A DNA stretch of 64,000 bases from an uncultured Collinsella sp. (GCA_958415525.1 CATYZE010000003.1:62001-126000), one strand, 5' to 3'. Positions 43,912 through 54,506 are shown, counted from the stretch's first letter. Notes: generated by a model from the sequence alone, not told the origin. Program-made: numbers and translations.

Positions 43912-44541
43912 TTACCCTCGCAGGTAGGCGATGGCGATTTGGGTGCGGTTGCGTAGGCCCATTTTGGCCAGGATCGAGCTGATGTGGTTTCGCACGGTGC
44001 CTTCGCCCATATAGGCCGTGGCGGCAATTTCCTTGTTGTCGAGTCCGCGCGCAATGAGCTCGGCGACCTCGAACTCGCGGTCGGTCAGGCCGGCAAAGGC
44101 TGCGGGCCGGCGGGGCGTGCCGGCCTCGACGTCCGTCCCATCAAAATCGACGTCCTCAATTGCCTTGCCCTCAAGCACGCGTTTGCCATCCATGACCTGC
44201 GCCAACGCTGGCGGAATGGCGGCGACATCGGTCTTGATCAGGTAGCCGCGGGCGCCCAGCTTGAGCGCCGACACAATGTACTCGTCATCCGAAAACGTGG
44301 TCAAGAACACCACGCGTGCCGCGGGGTCGCGCTCGAGAATCTCGCGTGCCGCCGAAAGCCCGTCGCGCCCTGGCATCTGGATATCGAGTAGCGCGATATC
44401 GGGCGCATGCTCGGCGTAGAGCGCGACCGCGTCGTTGCCGTCGGCGCCGGTGCCCACGACTTCTATCTGCGGCTGGGCACCCAGGATAATCTTGAGCGAA
44501 TCGACCACCAGGCGGTCGTCGTCGACAACAATGAGCCTCAT
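43912..44541 (-). CDS. NarL/LuxR-family response regulator
   Basis: This is a 209-residue two-component regulator. The receiver domain has the acidic pocket VVDDD (5-9), the phosphorylated Asp53 in LLDIQMPGRDG, a switch Thr in FLTTFSDDEY and a Lys in YLIKTD. The C-terminal LuxR-type helix-turn-helix reads LTDREFEVAELIARGLDNKE followed by EGTVRNHISSILAK. Its start overlaps the histidine-kinase stop by four bases (ATGA), so the two are co-translated. The pair is divergent from an ABC-2 exporter, the usual target of this class. Confidence 0.94.
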   Translation of the reverse strand: MRLIVVDDDRLVVDSLKIILGAQPQIEVVGTGADGNDAVALYAEHAPDIALLDIQMPGRDGLSAAREILERDPAARVVFLTTFSDDEYIVSALKLGARGYLIKTDVAAIPPALAQVMDGKRVLEGKAIEDVDFDGTDVEAGTPRRPAAFAGLTDREFEVAELIARGLDNKEIAATAYMGEGTVRNHISSILAKMGLRNRTQIAIAYLRG

Positions 44542-45683
44542 CGGGCCTCATCTCCTTGCTGTTTGGGGACGGTGGCAAACACGCGCCAGCCGGGGGCGCC
44601 GGCGTGCGGCCCGGCGGTAAAGGTCCCGCCAAGCGCCTCGACGCGTTCGCGCATGGAGCCGAGCCCCATGCCTTCTGCGGCGTTGCGGCTGTTCGCCGGG
44701 GTCGCGCCCGCGCCGTCGTCGGTGACGATGAGCTGGTAAAACGACGGATGCTCCATGCATCGCACGGTAACGTTTTGAGCGCGGGCGTGGCGCATGGTGT
44801 TGGAGAGCGCCTCGCGCAGGATCGCCGCAAAGCAGTTGACGACGTTGGCGGGTGCATGTTCGGCCAAAACCTCAAGTTCAATCTGCGGACCGCCGTCCGA
44901 GCGCGCGTCCTTAACGATGCGTTCGAGCTGCACGGAGAGATTGGCCGCGTTGTCGTTGAGCGCGTGGACGCTGGTGCGCACGAGCTGAAGCGCCTCATCA
45001 ACGGTGTGCTTGATGTCGGCAAAATCGGCGGCGACGCCGGGCTCGTTGGCATGGACCACGCGCAGGGCCTCGGTTTGCAGCGAGGCGCGCGTGAGCTGGT
45101 GACCGACGTTGTCGTGGATCTCGCGCGCGATGCGGGCGCGTTCGGCAAGCGTCGCGAGCTCGACTTCGTAGTCCTGGCGGTCGGCAAGGTCGCGGTTGCG
45201 CGCTTCGAGCGCCAGGGCGCGTTCTTGCAGCTTATCGCGGGTGCGGCGCATGCGCTCCTGTTCGTGCTCCAACTGCGCGGTGCGCAGCGACAACAAGGTG
45301 GCGGCGACCGAAAGGATGGCGGTCAACAGGAGCGTTCGGGCGGTGAGCGCACCGCTGCGAAGGCCCGCGACGAGTGAGAAGGCAAAGGTGATGCCAATTC
45401 CCAGCGCAGGCCAGACGTGCTCACGGCGCACGCGTCGCGCGATGTCATAGAAGGCGAGGGGTGCAAACGGAGCAAACGACGGCGCAAAGACGGCCACCAT
45501 AATGTAAGCGTAGCTCGCGGCCTCGCTGGCGCGACGGGCGCGTTCTCCCTGCGCGACCTCGGCCAGCGCGGCGATGACAACGCCAAGGCAAAACGCTGCG
45601 ACCAAGCGGGCATCCACGGCAAGGCCCAAGGCGGCCGCGATGCAGCACGCCAGCACGATCGATTTGTCGAATAGCCTGTTCAT
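44538..45683 (-). CDS. Sensor histidine kinase, HisKA_3 (NarX/DesK-like)
   Basis: This membrane kinase has 381 residues. About five hydrophobic segments in the first ~130 residues form the sensor, with no large extracellular loop, as in kinases that sense the membrane or envelope. A coiled segment follows, then the HisKA_3 box AREIHDNVGHQLT with the phospho-His, and an ATPase domain with REALSNTMRHA (N box), DDGAGA and GMGLGSMRERV (G boxes). Its gene overlaps that of the response regulator. The divergent ABC exporter suggests a role in antimicrobial or envelope-stress response, by analogy with LiaSR/DesKR-type pairs. Confidence 0.92.
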   Translation of the reverse strand: MNRLFDKSIVLACCIAAALGLAVDARLVAAFCLGVVIAALAEVAQGERARRASEAASYAYIMVAVFAPSFAPFAPLAFYDIARRVRREHVWPALGIGITFAFSLVAGLRSGALTARTLLLTAILSVAATLLSLRTAQLEHEQERMRRTRDKLQERALALEARNRDLADRQDYEVELATLAERARIAREIHDNVGHQLTRASLQTEALRVVHANEPGVAADFADIKHTVDEALQLVRTSVHALNDNAANLSVQLERIVKDARSDGGPQIELEVLAEHAPANVVNCFAAILREALSNTMRHARAQNVTVRCMEHPSFYQLIVTDDGAGATPANSRNAAEGMGLGSMRERVEALGGTFTAGPHAGAPGWRVFATVPKQQGDEAR

Positions 45684-46013
45684 ACGGGTATTGTACGCGA
45701 TGGCGCGCGCGGGGGAGGCCCCACCGGGAGCAACCGTGACATTTGTCCCAGCAAGGGGGACCGCGACTATATCTCGCCGACAATCATTTCACCTGAACAT
45801 TTTTGATAGCTGTATCTATCATTTTTGCTAGATACAACTATCAAAAATGATAGATAGACCTATCGACGGGGGATATGGCTGCGCCCGCAACCGTGTAAAA
45901 CCCTCCTTGCGTGACGCCGGCCCCCGCACTCGTGACAAAGCTCACTGGTGCGGCCCGCCCGCTCCTGCGATGATGCAATCGTACCGGGCCGCAATCAACG
46001 GAAGGGCCGCCTC
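45684..46013. other. Divergent control region
   Basis: These 330 bp lie between the kinase gene and the ABC exporter. The centre (about 45780-45870) is AT-rich and holds the inverted repeat described separately. No gene is visible. Confidence 0.65.
45800..45847. promoter_or_regulatory. AT-rich inverted repeat, probable operator
   Basis: TTTTTGATAGCTGTATCTA at 45800-45818 pairs with its complement at 45829-45847 with one mismatch, and a further TGATAGATAGACCTATC follows. It sits in the divergent region between the two-component genes and the ABC exporter, so it is a plausible binding site of the response regulator. Confidence 0.5.
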
Positions 46014-46952
46014 ATGACAGACATCGTCCACGTCGAAAACCTCGTCAAGCGCTACGACGACCTTATCGCGCTCGACCACTTTAACCTGAACATCGCCCCT
46101 GGCGAGATCTTTGGCTTGCTCGGCCCCAACGGCTCGGGCAAGACCACGTCCATCAACTGTATCTTGCAGCTGCTCGCCTACGACAAGGGCACCATCGAGC
46201 TGTTCGGCGAGCCCATGACGCCCGCCCGCTATGACCTTAAGCGTCGCATTGGCGTGGTGCCGCAGCAGGTGGCGGTGTTCGACGAGCTCACCGTGCGCGA
46301 GAACATCGATTATTTCTGCAGCCTCTACGTCAACGATCGCAAGCGCCGCCGCGCGTTGGTGGACGAGGCGATCGACTTTGTCGGCCTGGGCGACTTTACG
46401 AAGTTCCGCCCCGGCAAGCTCTCGGGCGGCCTGGCGCGTCGTCTGAACATTGCCTGCGGCATCGCGCACAAGCCCGAGCTCATCTTTTTTGACGAGCCCA
46501 CGGTGGCGGTCGATCCGCAAAGCCGCAACGCCATCCTGGAGGGCATCTGCCGCCTGCGCGACGAGGGCGCCACGGTGGTGTATACCAGCCACTACATGGA
46601 GGAAGTCGAGCAGATCTGCAGCCGCATCATGATTATGGACGGCGGGCGCGTGCTGGCGCAGGGCACCAACGACGAGCTCAAGCGCATGATCCAGATGGGC
46701 GAGAAAATCGTGATTGAGGTCGGTGAGGTGCCGAGCGCGGCACTCGCTGCCGTTGCGAGTCTGCCGCATGTCCTGGACTTGGCGGCGACGGCGGGCCAGC
46801 TCACGTTCTCGTGCGAGGCGAGCCCGCATAACCTGACCGACATCCTCGACGCGCTGCGCTCGCATGACGTGGCGCTCGGCCGCATCTACTCCGAGCCGCC
46901 GACCCTCAACGACGTGTTCCTCGAGATCACCGGCCGCGAGCTGCGTGACTAG
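46014..46952 (+). CDS. ABC exporter ATPase (ABC-2 type)
   Basis: This is the 312-residue nucleotide-binding subunit of a drug or peptide exporter. Walker A is LLGPNGSGKTTSIN, the Q-loop is VPQQVAVFDELT, the signature is LSGGLARRLNIA (LSGGL rather than LSGGQ) and Walker B is LIFFDEPTVAVD. The C-terminal ~80 residues have the DUF4162-like region usual in CcmA/DrrA-class proteins. GGAAGGG precedes the start at 46014. Two permease genes follow at short spacing. Divergence from the two-component system suggests that the latter controls it. Confidence 0.93.
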   Translation: MTDIVHVENLVKRYDDLIALDHFNLNIAPGEIFGLLGPNGSGKTTSINCILQLLAYDKGTIELFGEPMTPARYDLKRRIGVVPQQVAVFDELTVRENIDYFCSLYVNDRKRRRALVDEAIDFVGLGDFTKFRPGKLSGGLARRLNIACGIAHKPELIFFDEPTVAVDPQSRNAILEGICRLRDEGATVVYTSHYMEEVEQICSRIMIMDGGRVLAQGTNDELKRMIQMGEKIVIEVGEVPSAALAAVASLPHVLDLAATAGQLTFSCEASPHNLTDILDALRSHDVALGRIYSEPPTLNDVFLEITGRELRD

Positions 46953-46962
46953 GAGGGCGGCC

Positions 46963-48150
46963 ATGTTCAACACCATCATCATCACGCTCAAGACGCTGTT
47001 GCGTCGGCCGAGCACCTGGGTTTGGGGCGCGGTCTTTCCCGTTGCGCTTTCCACGATGTTCATGTTTATGTTTGCGAACCTGAGCTCCGACGGCAAGGTC
47101 GACCCGGTGCCGGTGGCCATCGTGGCTGACGAAGCCTGGGACGCGTCGACCTTTAAGGAAGTGGCGACCTCGCTGTCTAAGGAGGGCGACGATCAGCTGC
47201 TCGAGATTCACGAGTGCGAGGATGCAGCCACCGCGAACCGCGCACTCAAGGCCGGCGAGGTCGCGGGCATCTATACGGTCGACGCCGCCGGCGAGCCCAG
47301 GCTCACGCTGCTCTCGAGCTACGACAGCTCGCGCGCGTCCACGGTGCTCGTCGACCGCAGCATTCTGGAGACGGTGGCAAGCTCGTATACGCAAAATGCC
47401 GAGCTCATGGCACAGATTGCCCAAGACGATCCGGCGGCGCTTGCCGATTCGGAGGCGGTCGCCCGCGCCCTGTCGCTCGAGGGCGGAACCCGTCGCGTGA
47501 GCCTGACACGCACCACGCCCGACGGCACGACCATTTACTACTACGCGCTCTTTGGCCTGGTAGCGATGATGTCTGCCGAGTTTGCCGCCTTGAGCGTCGT
47601 CGACCTGCAGCCCAACCTGTCGGGTCTTGGCGCACGCCGCTGCGTGGGTGGCCTTTCCAAGACGGCGTCGCTAGCCGGAATTTTCGTGGGCTCGTGGCTG
47701 GTTTCTTTTGCCTCGATGACGGTTGCGATTGGCTATGTGCGCCTGGTCGTCGGCGTCGACTTTGGCGGGCGCGAGGGGCTTTGCCTGGTAGGCGGCGCCG
47801 CCTCCGCGCTTGCGGCGACGGGCCTGGGGCTCTTTGTGGGCACGCTGCCCGTTAAGGGGGGCAAGGCGTCCAAGTCGGGTATCCTCACGGGCTTCGCCAC
47901 CACGTGTGCCCTGTTCGCCGGCCTCTACGGCGAGCCGGCGATGGCGCTTGCCGACGACGTCGCCCGCGCCTGTCCGGCCGAGTGCTGGCTCAATCCCGTC
48001 AAGCTCATCTGCGACATGTTCAACCGCCTGTATTTCTTTGAGGACCTGGGTCCCTTCGCCGTTCGCGCGGGCGCGCTTGTTCTGATGGCCCTGGTGTTTG
48101 TCGTCGCAGCCACGCTGATCTTTGGAAGGAGCCGCTATGAGCACCTTTAA
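46963..48150 (+). CDS. ABC-2 permease, first
   Basis: This 395-residue membrane subunit has one N-terminal helix (PSTWVWGAVFPVALSTMFMF), an extracytoplasmic domain of about 170 residues, then about five helices, the usual ABC-2 (YhgE/DrrB/NatB-like) plan. The start at 46963 is set by AGGAGGGCGG, and the ATPase gene ends 11 bases upstream. Its last 14 bases overlap the next permease gene. The two permeases probably form a heterodimer with the ATPase. The cargo is unknown. Confidence 0.88.
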   Translation: MFNTIIITLKTLLRRPSTWVWGAVFPVALSTMFMFMFANLSSDGKVDPVPVAIVADEAWDASTFKEVATSLSKEGDDQLLEIHECEDAATANRALKAGEVAGIYTVDAAGEPRLTLLSSYDSSRASTVLVDRSILETVASSYTQNAELMAQIAQDDPAALADSEAVARALSLEGGTRRVSLTRTTPDGTTIYYYALFGLVAMMSAEFAALSVVDLQPNLSGLGARRCVGGLSKTASLAGIFVGSWLVSFASMTVAIGYVRLVVGVDFGGREGLCLVGGAASALAATGLGLFVGTLPVKGGKASKSGILTGFATTCALFAGLYGEPAMALADDVARACPAECWLNPVKLICDMFNRLYFFEDLGPFAVRAGALVLMALVFVVAATLIFGRSRYEHL

Positions 48151-49342
48151 GACTGCGCTTCGCATGGCGCTGGCACACCCGTTCTACCTGCTCATCTATA
48201 CGGTGTTCATCTCGCTCATGGGCGTGTTCATCGCGGCGTCGGTGAGCTGGAATTCGTCGCAGCTCACCGAATACAAGCCCTACGACACCAACGTGATCGT
48301 GGTCGATCGGGACAACAGCGACCTTTCGCGGGCGCTCACCAAGCACTTGGGGTCGCGCTTTGACCTGGTCACGGGCGTCGGCGACGACACGTACGATCTT
48401 GCGGACGCGCTCTCCAAGAGCAACAGTGCCAAGGGCAGCGCCGACTGCGTGTTCTTTATCCCGGACGGGTTTGAGGACGACCTAATCGCGGCCGCCCGTG
48501 CGGGGGAGACCTTGCCCAAGCTCGACGTGACGTACGGCTCCGGCACCATGGCGGCGGCGCTTTCGTCTGCCGAGGCCTCGCGCTGGATCTCGCTCGCGGG
48601 TGCTGCGGCGGCGCTTGAGCCTGCTGCCTCCGACGGTGACGTCGCCAAGGCCGCCGAGCACGCCGCCGCAAAGCGCGCCGAGGTCCAGATCGAGCAGGTC
48701 AAAGTCGACTCGACAGCCGCTGCCACGCTTGAGTCGTATTTCAACTTTGGCGCGTATGCGATCATCTCGTCGGTCATCGTGTCGGTGGGCCTGGTGTTCT
48801 CGGGCATGAACGAGCCCGAGCGCGTACGCCGCATGGATGCCGGCCCGGTTTCCGAGCGCCAGCGCTCGCTCGCCGTGTTCGCGGCCGCCGCGGTGCTCAC
48901 CGTTTGCATCTGGCTTGTGTCGAGCATGATGGGCGTCGTGGGATTTGCTGGCGCGGTTGCCGAGGTCGGCGTGGGCCGTGTGTGTCTGGCGCTGGCAGCG
49001 ACATTTGCCCTGGCGTGCACGCCCCTGGCTGTTGGCTTTGCGCTGTCGAGCCTGGGCGCGCGCGAGGAGCTGCTCAACGGCGTGGGTAACCTGCTTGGCA
49101 TGCTCATGACGTTTTTGGGCGGCGCCTGGATGCCACTGTCGCTCATGGGCTCGGCCGTGCAGACGGTGGCGCACTTTGTGCCGACATATTGGGTGAACGA
49201 CGCGATCGGCAAGGCGCTCGCGTCGGACCTGACGTCTGCCGTGCTGGGCGACATCGCCTGCGACCTGGGCATTACCGTACTCTTCGCCGCCGCCATCGCC
49301 GCCATAGGCCTAGCCCTCACGCACGCCAAAGCCCGAGCCTAG
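48137..49342 (+). CDS. ABC-2 permease, second
   Basis: This 401-residue partner permease has the same layout: an N-terminal helix, an extracytoplasmic Ala-rich domain (about 40-215) and five or six C-terminal helices. GGAAGGAG at 48124-48131, inside the preceding gene, sets the start at 48137. The two permeases are similar in plan but clearly different in sequence. This is the last gene of the exporter operon; repeats of the GGGGACAG family begin 12 bases after its stop codon. Confidence 0.87.
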   Translation: MSTFKTALRMALAHPFYLLIYTVFISLMGVFIAASVSWNSSQLTEYKPYDTNVIVVDRDNSDLSRALTKHLGSRFDLVTGVGDDTYDLADALSKSNSAKGSADCVFFIPDGFEDDLIAAARAGETLPKLDVTYGSGTMAAALSSAEASRWISLAGAAAALEPAASDGDVAKAAEHAAAKRAEVQIEQVKVDSTAAATLESYFNFGAYAIISSVIVSVGLVFSGMNEPERVRRMDAGPVSERQRSLAVFAAAAVLTVCIWLVSSMMGVVGFAGAVAEVGVGRVCLALAATFALACTPLAVGFALSSLGAREELLNGVGNLLGMLMTFLGGAWMPLSLMGSAVQTVAHFVPTYWVNDAIGKALASDLTSAVLGDIACDLGITVLFAAAIAAIGLALTHAKARA

Positions 49343-49353
49343 CCATCGGGTAC

Positions 49354-49476
49354 TCATTGGGGACAGACTTAAACTGACCAAGAGTAGTCATTGGGGACAG
49401 ACTTAAACGACTAGTCATTGGGGACAGTCTTTGCCGATCGGCCGTTTTGCCAGTAGGGTTGGCAAGGGCTGTCCCC
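49354..49476. repeat. REP-like cluster, left of MacB-like pair
   Basis: Two identical 20-mers, TCATTGGGGACAGACTTAAA, start at 49354 and 49388. A third, altered copy at 49415 runs into a hairpin: GGGGACAGTCTTTGCC (49420-49435) pairs with GGCAAGGGCTGTCCCC (49461-49476) using two G-T pairs. That pattern fits pairing in RNA. The same motif in reverse orientation lies after the permease at 53103-53155. Confidence 0.85.
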
Positions 49477-49613
49477 AACTGCCGGCAGGAAAGGAGCGTC
49501 CCTAACTGTTGGGTGACTAGTTTGAAATAAATGCCATATGTCGCGCAAAAATAGTTCACCTGGGTTTACTATTAGCCTAGAAAAGTAGCAGAAGGCTAAC
49601 AACGGGGGATAGC

Positions 49614-50327
<714 letters not shown>

Positions 50328-50335
50328 GCGGCGCC

Positions 50336-53002
50336 ATGACACCTCTCGTAAAACGACTCCCGCGCGAGCTGCGCCGCAATATCGGTAAGTACCTGGGCAT
50401 CTTTTTGCTCATGTGCGGAAGCATCGCCCTTACCTCGGGCTTTTTGCTCGCGGCGCATTCCATCGGCTGCCTCATCGACGACATGCGCGACGAGTACACG
50501 ATTGAGGACGGCCGCGTGACCACCTCCTTCGAGGCTACCAAAGACCAGCTCAAGGCCGCCGAGGATGCAGCCGGCGACGTCGGTGGCGTCACGCTCTACA
50601 AGAATTTCTCCATCGACGCCATCATCAAAAAGACCGCCGGCGACGACGGCACAAAGCGCACGCTGCGCACCTATGCGCACCGCACCAAGGTCGATATCGC
50701 GTCCTACTGCGAAGGCAGGCAGCCAAGGGCGGACGACGAGGTGGCCATCGACCGTGTCTTCGCCACCAACAACGACCTCGCCGTGGGCGATAAGGTCGAG
50801 CTTGAGGGCCGCACCTACACCATCTGCGGCATCATGACCCAGCCCGATAGCCAGGCGCTGTTCCTCAACAATTCGGACTTTACGGTGAACACCATCACCT
50901 ATGGTGTTGCCGAGGTCACCGACGCCGGCTTTGCCGCGCTCGAGGATGCCGGCGGCGCGCCCGCCTACACGTACTCCTTTACCTTTAACGACCGCGGGCT
51001 TTCCACCGCGGACCGCACCGATGCCGAGCAGGATATGGTAGAGGCGCTCACCGATGCCGATGCGCGCGTGGACGATCTGATCGATGCCGATTCCAACCAG
51101 GGCATTGGCTATGCGCGCGACGACGTAGACGGCGACTCCATGATGTGGATGACGTTGCTCGACATCATCATCGTGATCATGGCATTTGTCTTTGTGGTGC
51201 TCACTGACGCCACCATCGAGGAGGAGAGCGCCATCATCGGCACGCTACTCGCCAGCGGCTATCGTCGACGCGAGATCGTGCTGCACTACCTGGCGCTTCC
51301 CGCCATCGTGGGCGTGGTCGCGGCGCTTTTGGGCACTGCGCTCGGCGTTGTGTTTTTTACCGAGCCCATGCGCAGCCTCTATTACGGTTCGTACAGCCTG
51401 CCGCCCTTCCAGGTGTACTGGAGCTGGGAGATCTTTGTGAAGTGCGCCGTGGTTCCCGCCGTCGCGCTCATCCTCATCACGCTGGTGGGCCTGCTCCGCA
51501 AAATGGGCAAGACGCCGTTGCAGTTCCTTCGTCACGAGGCGAGCGGTAAGTCGGGTACCAAGCGCGGTCTGCAGCTGCCGGAACGCATGGGCTTTGTCTC
51601 CCGCTTCCGTCTGCGCGTTTTCCTGCGCAACCTGGGCAACTTCGCCACGCTCTTCGTGGGCATCGCGTTTGGGTCGCTGCTTTTGCTCTTTGGCCTGGCG
51701 ATCCTGCCCACGATGACGCACTATGCGGACAACCTCGAGACGAGCCTGGTCGCCGAGCATCAGTACACACTTAAGGCGCCGCTGGAGCTCGAGGGCACTA
51801 CCGAGGAGCGCGAGCAGTGGTCGGCACTCGAGCGCTTGCAGTCGGTTGACGGCGCGCTGCTCTCCGCCGCCCAGGATGCCGATGACGAGCTTGACGGCGC
51901 GGCCGATGCGGCGCAGACGGCAGCCGATGCCGCGACCGCATCTCCGTCTGCCGAGAGCCTGACCGCAGCGCAGGATGCGCTTGCCAAGGTCCAGGACAAG
52001 AAGGATGCGCTCTACGCGCGCCTTGACGATCTTGCCGATGCCCTCGGCTGCAACCGCGATGAGGCCATCGATCTGATCGACAAGGCCTCTAAGATCGACA
52101 CTGACAACGACGATATCCACCCGGTCAATACGACCGACAACGGCGCGGGCGCAATCGCGCAGGCCGAGAAATATGCCGTTTACCAGCTGCAGTACGACCG
52201 TGGCGACGGTAATGGCGAGGAGGCGATTTCCGTCTACGGCATTTCATCTCATTCGCGCTATTGGAAAGACCTCAACGTCGGCGACGGCCGCGTTGTCTTT
52301 GGCGGCGGCCTGCTCGACAAGTTTGGCTGGAGCGAGGGCCAGAAGGTCACACTCAGCGACAAGTACGAGGGTGAGCATTATTCCTTTGAGTACGCGGGCA
52401 AGGACTGTGCTTGGGGCTCCAAGTCGGACATGAACATCTATATGAGTATCGATGACTTTAACGAGCTGTTCGGCAACGACGCCGCCTACTTTAACGGCTA
52501 TGTGAGCGACGAGAAGCTCGACCTCGATGCTCGTTACTTTGCCGGCGACACCACGCCCGACGACATGCGCGCCGTGGGCGACCAGTTCATCGGCATGATG
52601 AGCAAAATGATCGGCATGATGGTCGGGCTCGCGGTGTTTATCTTCCTGCTGTTTATGTACCTGCTGACCAAGGCGGTGATCGACCACAGCGCCCGTTCGA
52701 TCAGCTACATGAAAGTCTTTGGCTATCGCGATAGCGAGATCTCGCATCTGTACATCCGCTCGATCACGCTGTGCGTGGCGGCGTCGCTCGTGCTGAGCCT
52801 GCCGGTCATTATTGGCTCGCTCACGGCCATCTTCCGCTCGATGCTGCTCGCCTACAACGGCAATATCGAGATCTACGTGCCCGCTTGGTCCATGGCTGCA
52901 TGCGTCGGCATTGGCTTTGCGGCCTACCTGGTCGTGGCGCTGCTACACACGCGCTCTATCAAGCGCGTCGGTCTGGCCGAAGCCCTCAAGGTGCAAGAGT
53001 AG
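50336..53002 (+). CDS. FtsX/MacB-like ABC permease
   Basis: This 888-residue permease has an N-terminal helix (LGIFLLMCGSIALTSGFLLA), a large extracytoplasmic domain, a first FtsX helix bundle (about 270-400) and a second extracytoplasmic stretch with an Ala/Asp-rich helical segment (about 500-600). A final FtsX bundle lies at about 755-880. This is the two-FtsX-domain plan of large Gram-positive MacB-like permeases. Start 50336 is chosen over 50321 because MTPLVKRLPRELRRN is the natural N-terminus and lies eight bases after the ATPase stop. The cargo is unknown; antimicrobial-peptide export or resistance is one possibility. Confidence 0.88.
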   Translation: MTPLVKRLPRELRRNIGKYLGIFLLMCGSIALTSGFLLAAHSIGCLIDDMRDEYTIEDGRVTTSFEATKDQLKAAEDAAGDVGGVTLYKNFSIDAIIKKTAGDDGTKRTLRTYAHRTKVDIASYCEGRQPRADDEVAIDRVFATNNDLAVGDKVELEGRTYTICGIMTQPDSQALFLNNSDFTVNTITYGVAEVTDAGFAALEDAGGAPAYTYSFTFNDRGLSTADRTDAEQDMVEALTDADARVDDLIDADSNQGIGYARDDVDGDSMMWMTLLDIIIVIMAFVFVVLTDATIEEESAIIGTLLASGYRRREIVLHYLALPAIVGVVAALLGTALGVVFFTEPMRSLYYGSYSLPPFQVYWSWEIFVKCAVVPAVALILITLVGLLRKMGKTPLQFLRHEASGKSGTKRGLQLPERMGFVSRFRLRVFLRNLGNFATLFVGIAFGSLLLLFGLAILPTMTHYADNLETSLVAEHQYTLKAPLELEGTTEEREQWSALERLQSVDGALLSAAQDADDELDGAADAAQTAADAATASPSAESLTAAQDALAKVQDKKDALYARLDDLADALGCNRDEAIDLIDKASKIDTDNDDIHPVNTTDNGAGAIAQAEKYAVYQLQYDRGDGNGEEAISVYGISSHSRYWKDLNVGDGRVVFGGGLLDKFGWSEGQKVTLSDKYEGEHYSFEYAGKDCAWGSKSDMNIYMSIDDFNELFGNDAAYFNGYVSDEKLDLDARYFAGDTTPDDMRAVGDQFIGMMSKMIGMMVGLAVFIFLLFMYLLTKAVIDHSARSISYMKVFGYRDSEISHLYIRSITLCVAASLVLSLPVIIGSLTAIFRSMLLAYNGNIEIYVPAWSMAACVGIGFAAYLVVALLHTRSIKRVGLAEALKVQE

Positions 53003-53155
53003 CAATTGGGGACGTTCTTAAACGACTAGTCATCGGGGACAGTCTTTGTCGGATTGCCGGCTCGTCGGCCGGACTGGCAAGGACTGTCCCTGGCGGCACT
53101 CATTTAAGTCTGTCCCCAATGAGTGGTTTCACTCATTTAAGTCTGTCCCCAATGA
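53003..53155. repeat. REP-like cluster, right of MacB-like pair
   Basis: Near 53005 is a diverged ATTGGGGACGTTCTTAAAC. A hairpin GGGGACAGTCTTTGTC (53035-53050) / GGCAAGGACTGTCCCT (53076-53091) follows. Two copies of TTTAAGTCTGTCCCCAATGA then lie at 53103-53122 and 53136-53155, exact complements of the left-side 20-mer. The whole cluster is an approximate mirror of 49354-49476. Confidence 0.85.
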
Positions 53156-53252
53156 GTGCCTAACGACTCGGCGTTGCGCTTGACTTCGACCCTACTTCAA
53201 CGGGTACCATCCTCTATGTCTGTAACGCCATATAGACCGAGGGGATAGATCT

Positions 53253-54458
53253 ATGACCGCAACTGCACCCGCAGCACCCGCTAAGGTGTACTTCACCAAC
53301 CTGCGCACGCATGCTCGCGAGAGCCAGCTCGACAAGCTCAAGCGCCTTATCCGTCACGCCGGTATCGAGCAGATCGACTTTGAGAACAAGTTCGTCGCCA
53401 TCAAGATTCACTTTGGCGAGCTGGGCAACCTGAGCTTTTTGCGCCCCAACTACGCCCGCGCCGTCGCGGACGTCGTGAAGGAACTGGGCGGCAAGCCCTT
53501 CCTCACCGACTGCAACACGCTCTATGTCGGTAGCCGCAAAAACGCGCTCGAGCACATCGATACCGCCTATCAGAACGGCTTTACCCCGTATGCCACGGGT
53601 TGCCAGATCATCATCGCCGACGGCCTCAAGGGCACCGACGAGGCGCTCGTCCCGGTCGAGGGCGGCGAGTACGTGCACGAGGCCAAGATCGGTCAGGCGC
53701 TCATGGACGCCGACATTGTGATCAGTCTTACCCACTTTAAGGGCCATGAGCAGGCCGGTTTTGGCGGCGCCATGAAGAATCTTGGTATGGGCGGCGGCAG
53801 CCGTGCCGGCAAGATGGAGCAGCATGCCGCCGGCAAGCCGAACGTCGCGACCGAGCACTGCGTTGGCTGCCGTGCCTGCGAAAAGATCTGTGCGCACAAC
53901 GCCATCTCGTTTGACGATACCCGCGAGCGCGAGCTTGCCAACGGCAACACCTGCACGGTGCACGTGGCCGCCATCGACCACGATCGCTGCGTGGGTTGCG
54001 GACGCTGCATTGCGGCATGCAACCAGGACTGCATCAAGCCCGGCTATGACGCCGCGGCCGACGTGCTCAACTGCAAGATCGCCGAGTACACTAAGGCCGT
54101 TGTCCAGGATCGCCCCAGCTTCCATATTTCGCTGGCTATGGATATCAGCCCCAACTGCGACTGCCACCCCGAAAACGACACACCCATCGTCAACGACATC
54201 GGCATGTTCGCGAGCTTCGACCCGGTCGCCATCGACCAGGCCTGTGCCGATGCCGTCATGGCATCCGAGCCGCTGCCCAACACCGAGCTCACCGACAGCG
54301 CCGCCAAGATGGAGCATAACCACGAGCATCTGGAGGGCGAGCAGGCCAAGGATCCCTTCTGCATCACGCATCCCGACACCGACTGGCGCGCGTGCATCGC
54401 GCATGCCGAGAAAATCGGCTTGGGCACGAGCGAGTACGAGCTCATCGAGATCAAGTAA
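53253..54458 (+). CDS. DUF362 ferredoxin-like protein
   Basis: This 401-residue cytoplasmic protein is of the DUF362 family. Residues 1-200 form the DUF362 part (KIHFGELGNLSFLRP, VISLTHFKGHEQAGFGGAMK). Two [4Fe-4S] motifs follow: CVGCRACEKICAHNAI (about 207-222) and CVGCGRCIAACNQDC. The C-terminal part has DISPNCDCHPENDTP and a His-rich patch. Family members are annotated as Fe-S proteins of unknown role. The cysteines are complete, so cluster binding is likely. It stands alone, with a strong terminator at 54507-54543. Confidence 0.87.
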   Translation: MTATAPAAPAKVYFTNLRTHARESQLDKLKRLIRHAGIEQIDFENKFVAIKIHFGELGNLSFLRPNYARAVADVVKELGGKPFLTDCNTLYVGSRKNALEHIDTAYQNGFTPYATGCQIIIADGLKGTDEALVPVEGGEYVHEAKIGQALMDADIVISLTHFKGHEQAGFGGAMKNLGMGGGSRAGKMEQHAAGKPNVATEHCVGCRACEKICAHNAISFDDTRERELANGNTCTVHVAAIDHDRCVGCGRCIAACNQDCIKPGYDAAADVLNCKIAEYTKAVVQDRPSFHISLAMDISPNCDCHPENDTPIVNDIGMFASFDPVAIDQACADAVMASEPLPNTELTDSAAKMEHNHEHLEGEQAKDPFCITHPDTDWRACIAHAEKIGLGTSEYELIEIK

Positions 54459-54506
54459 CGCCTAGCTATTGGACAAAACAAGCGCCTTTGTAGCGCTAGT
54501 TGAGCA

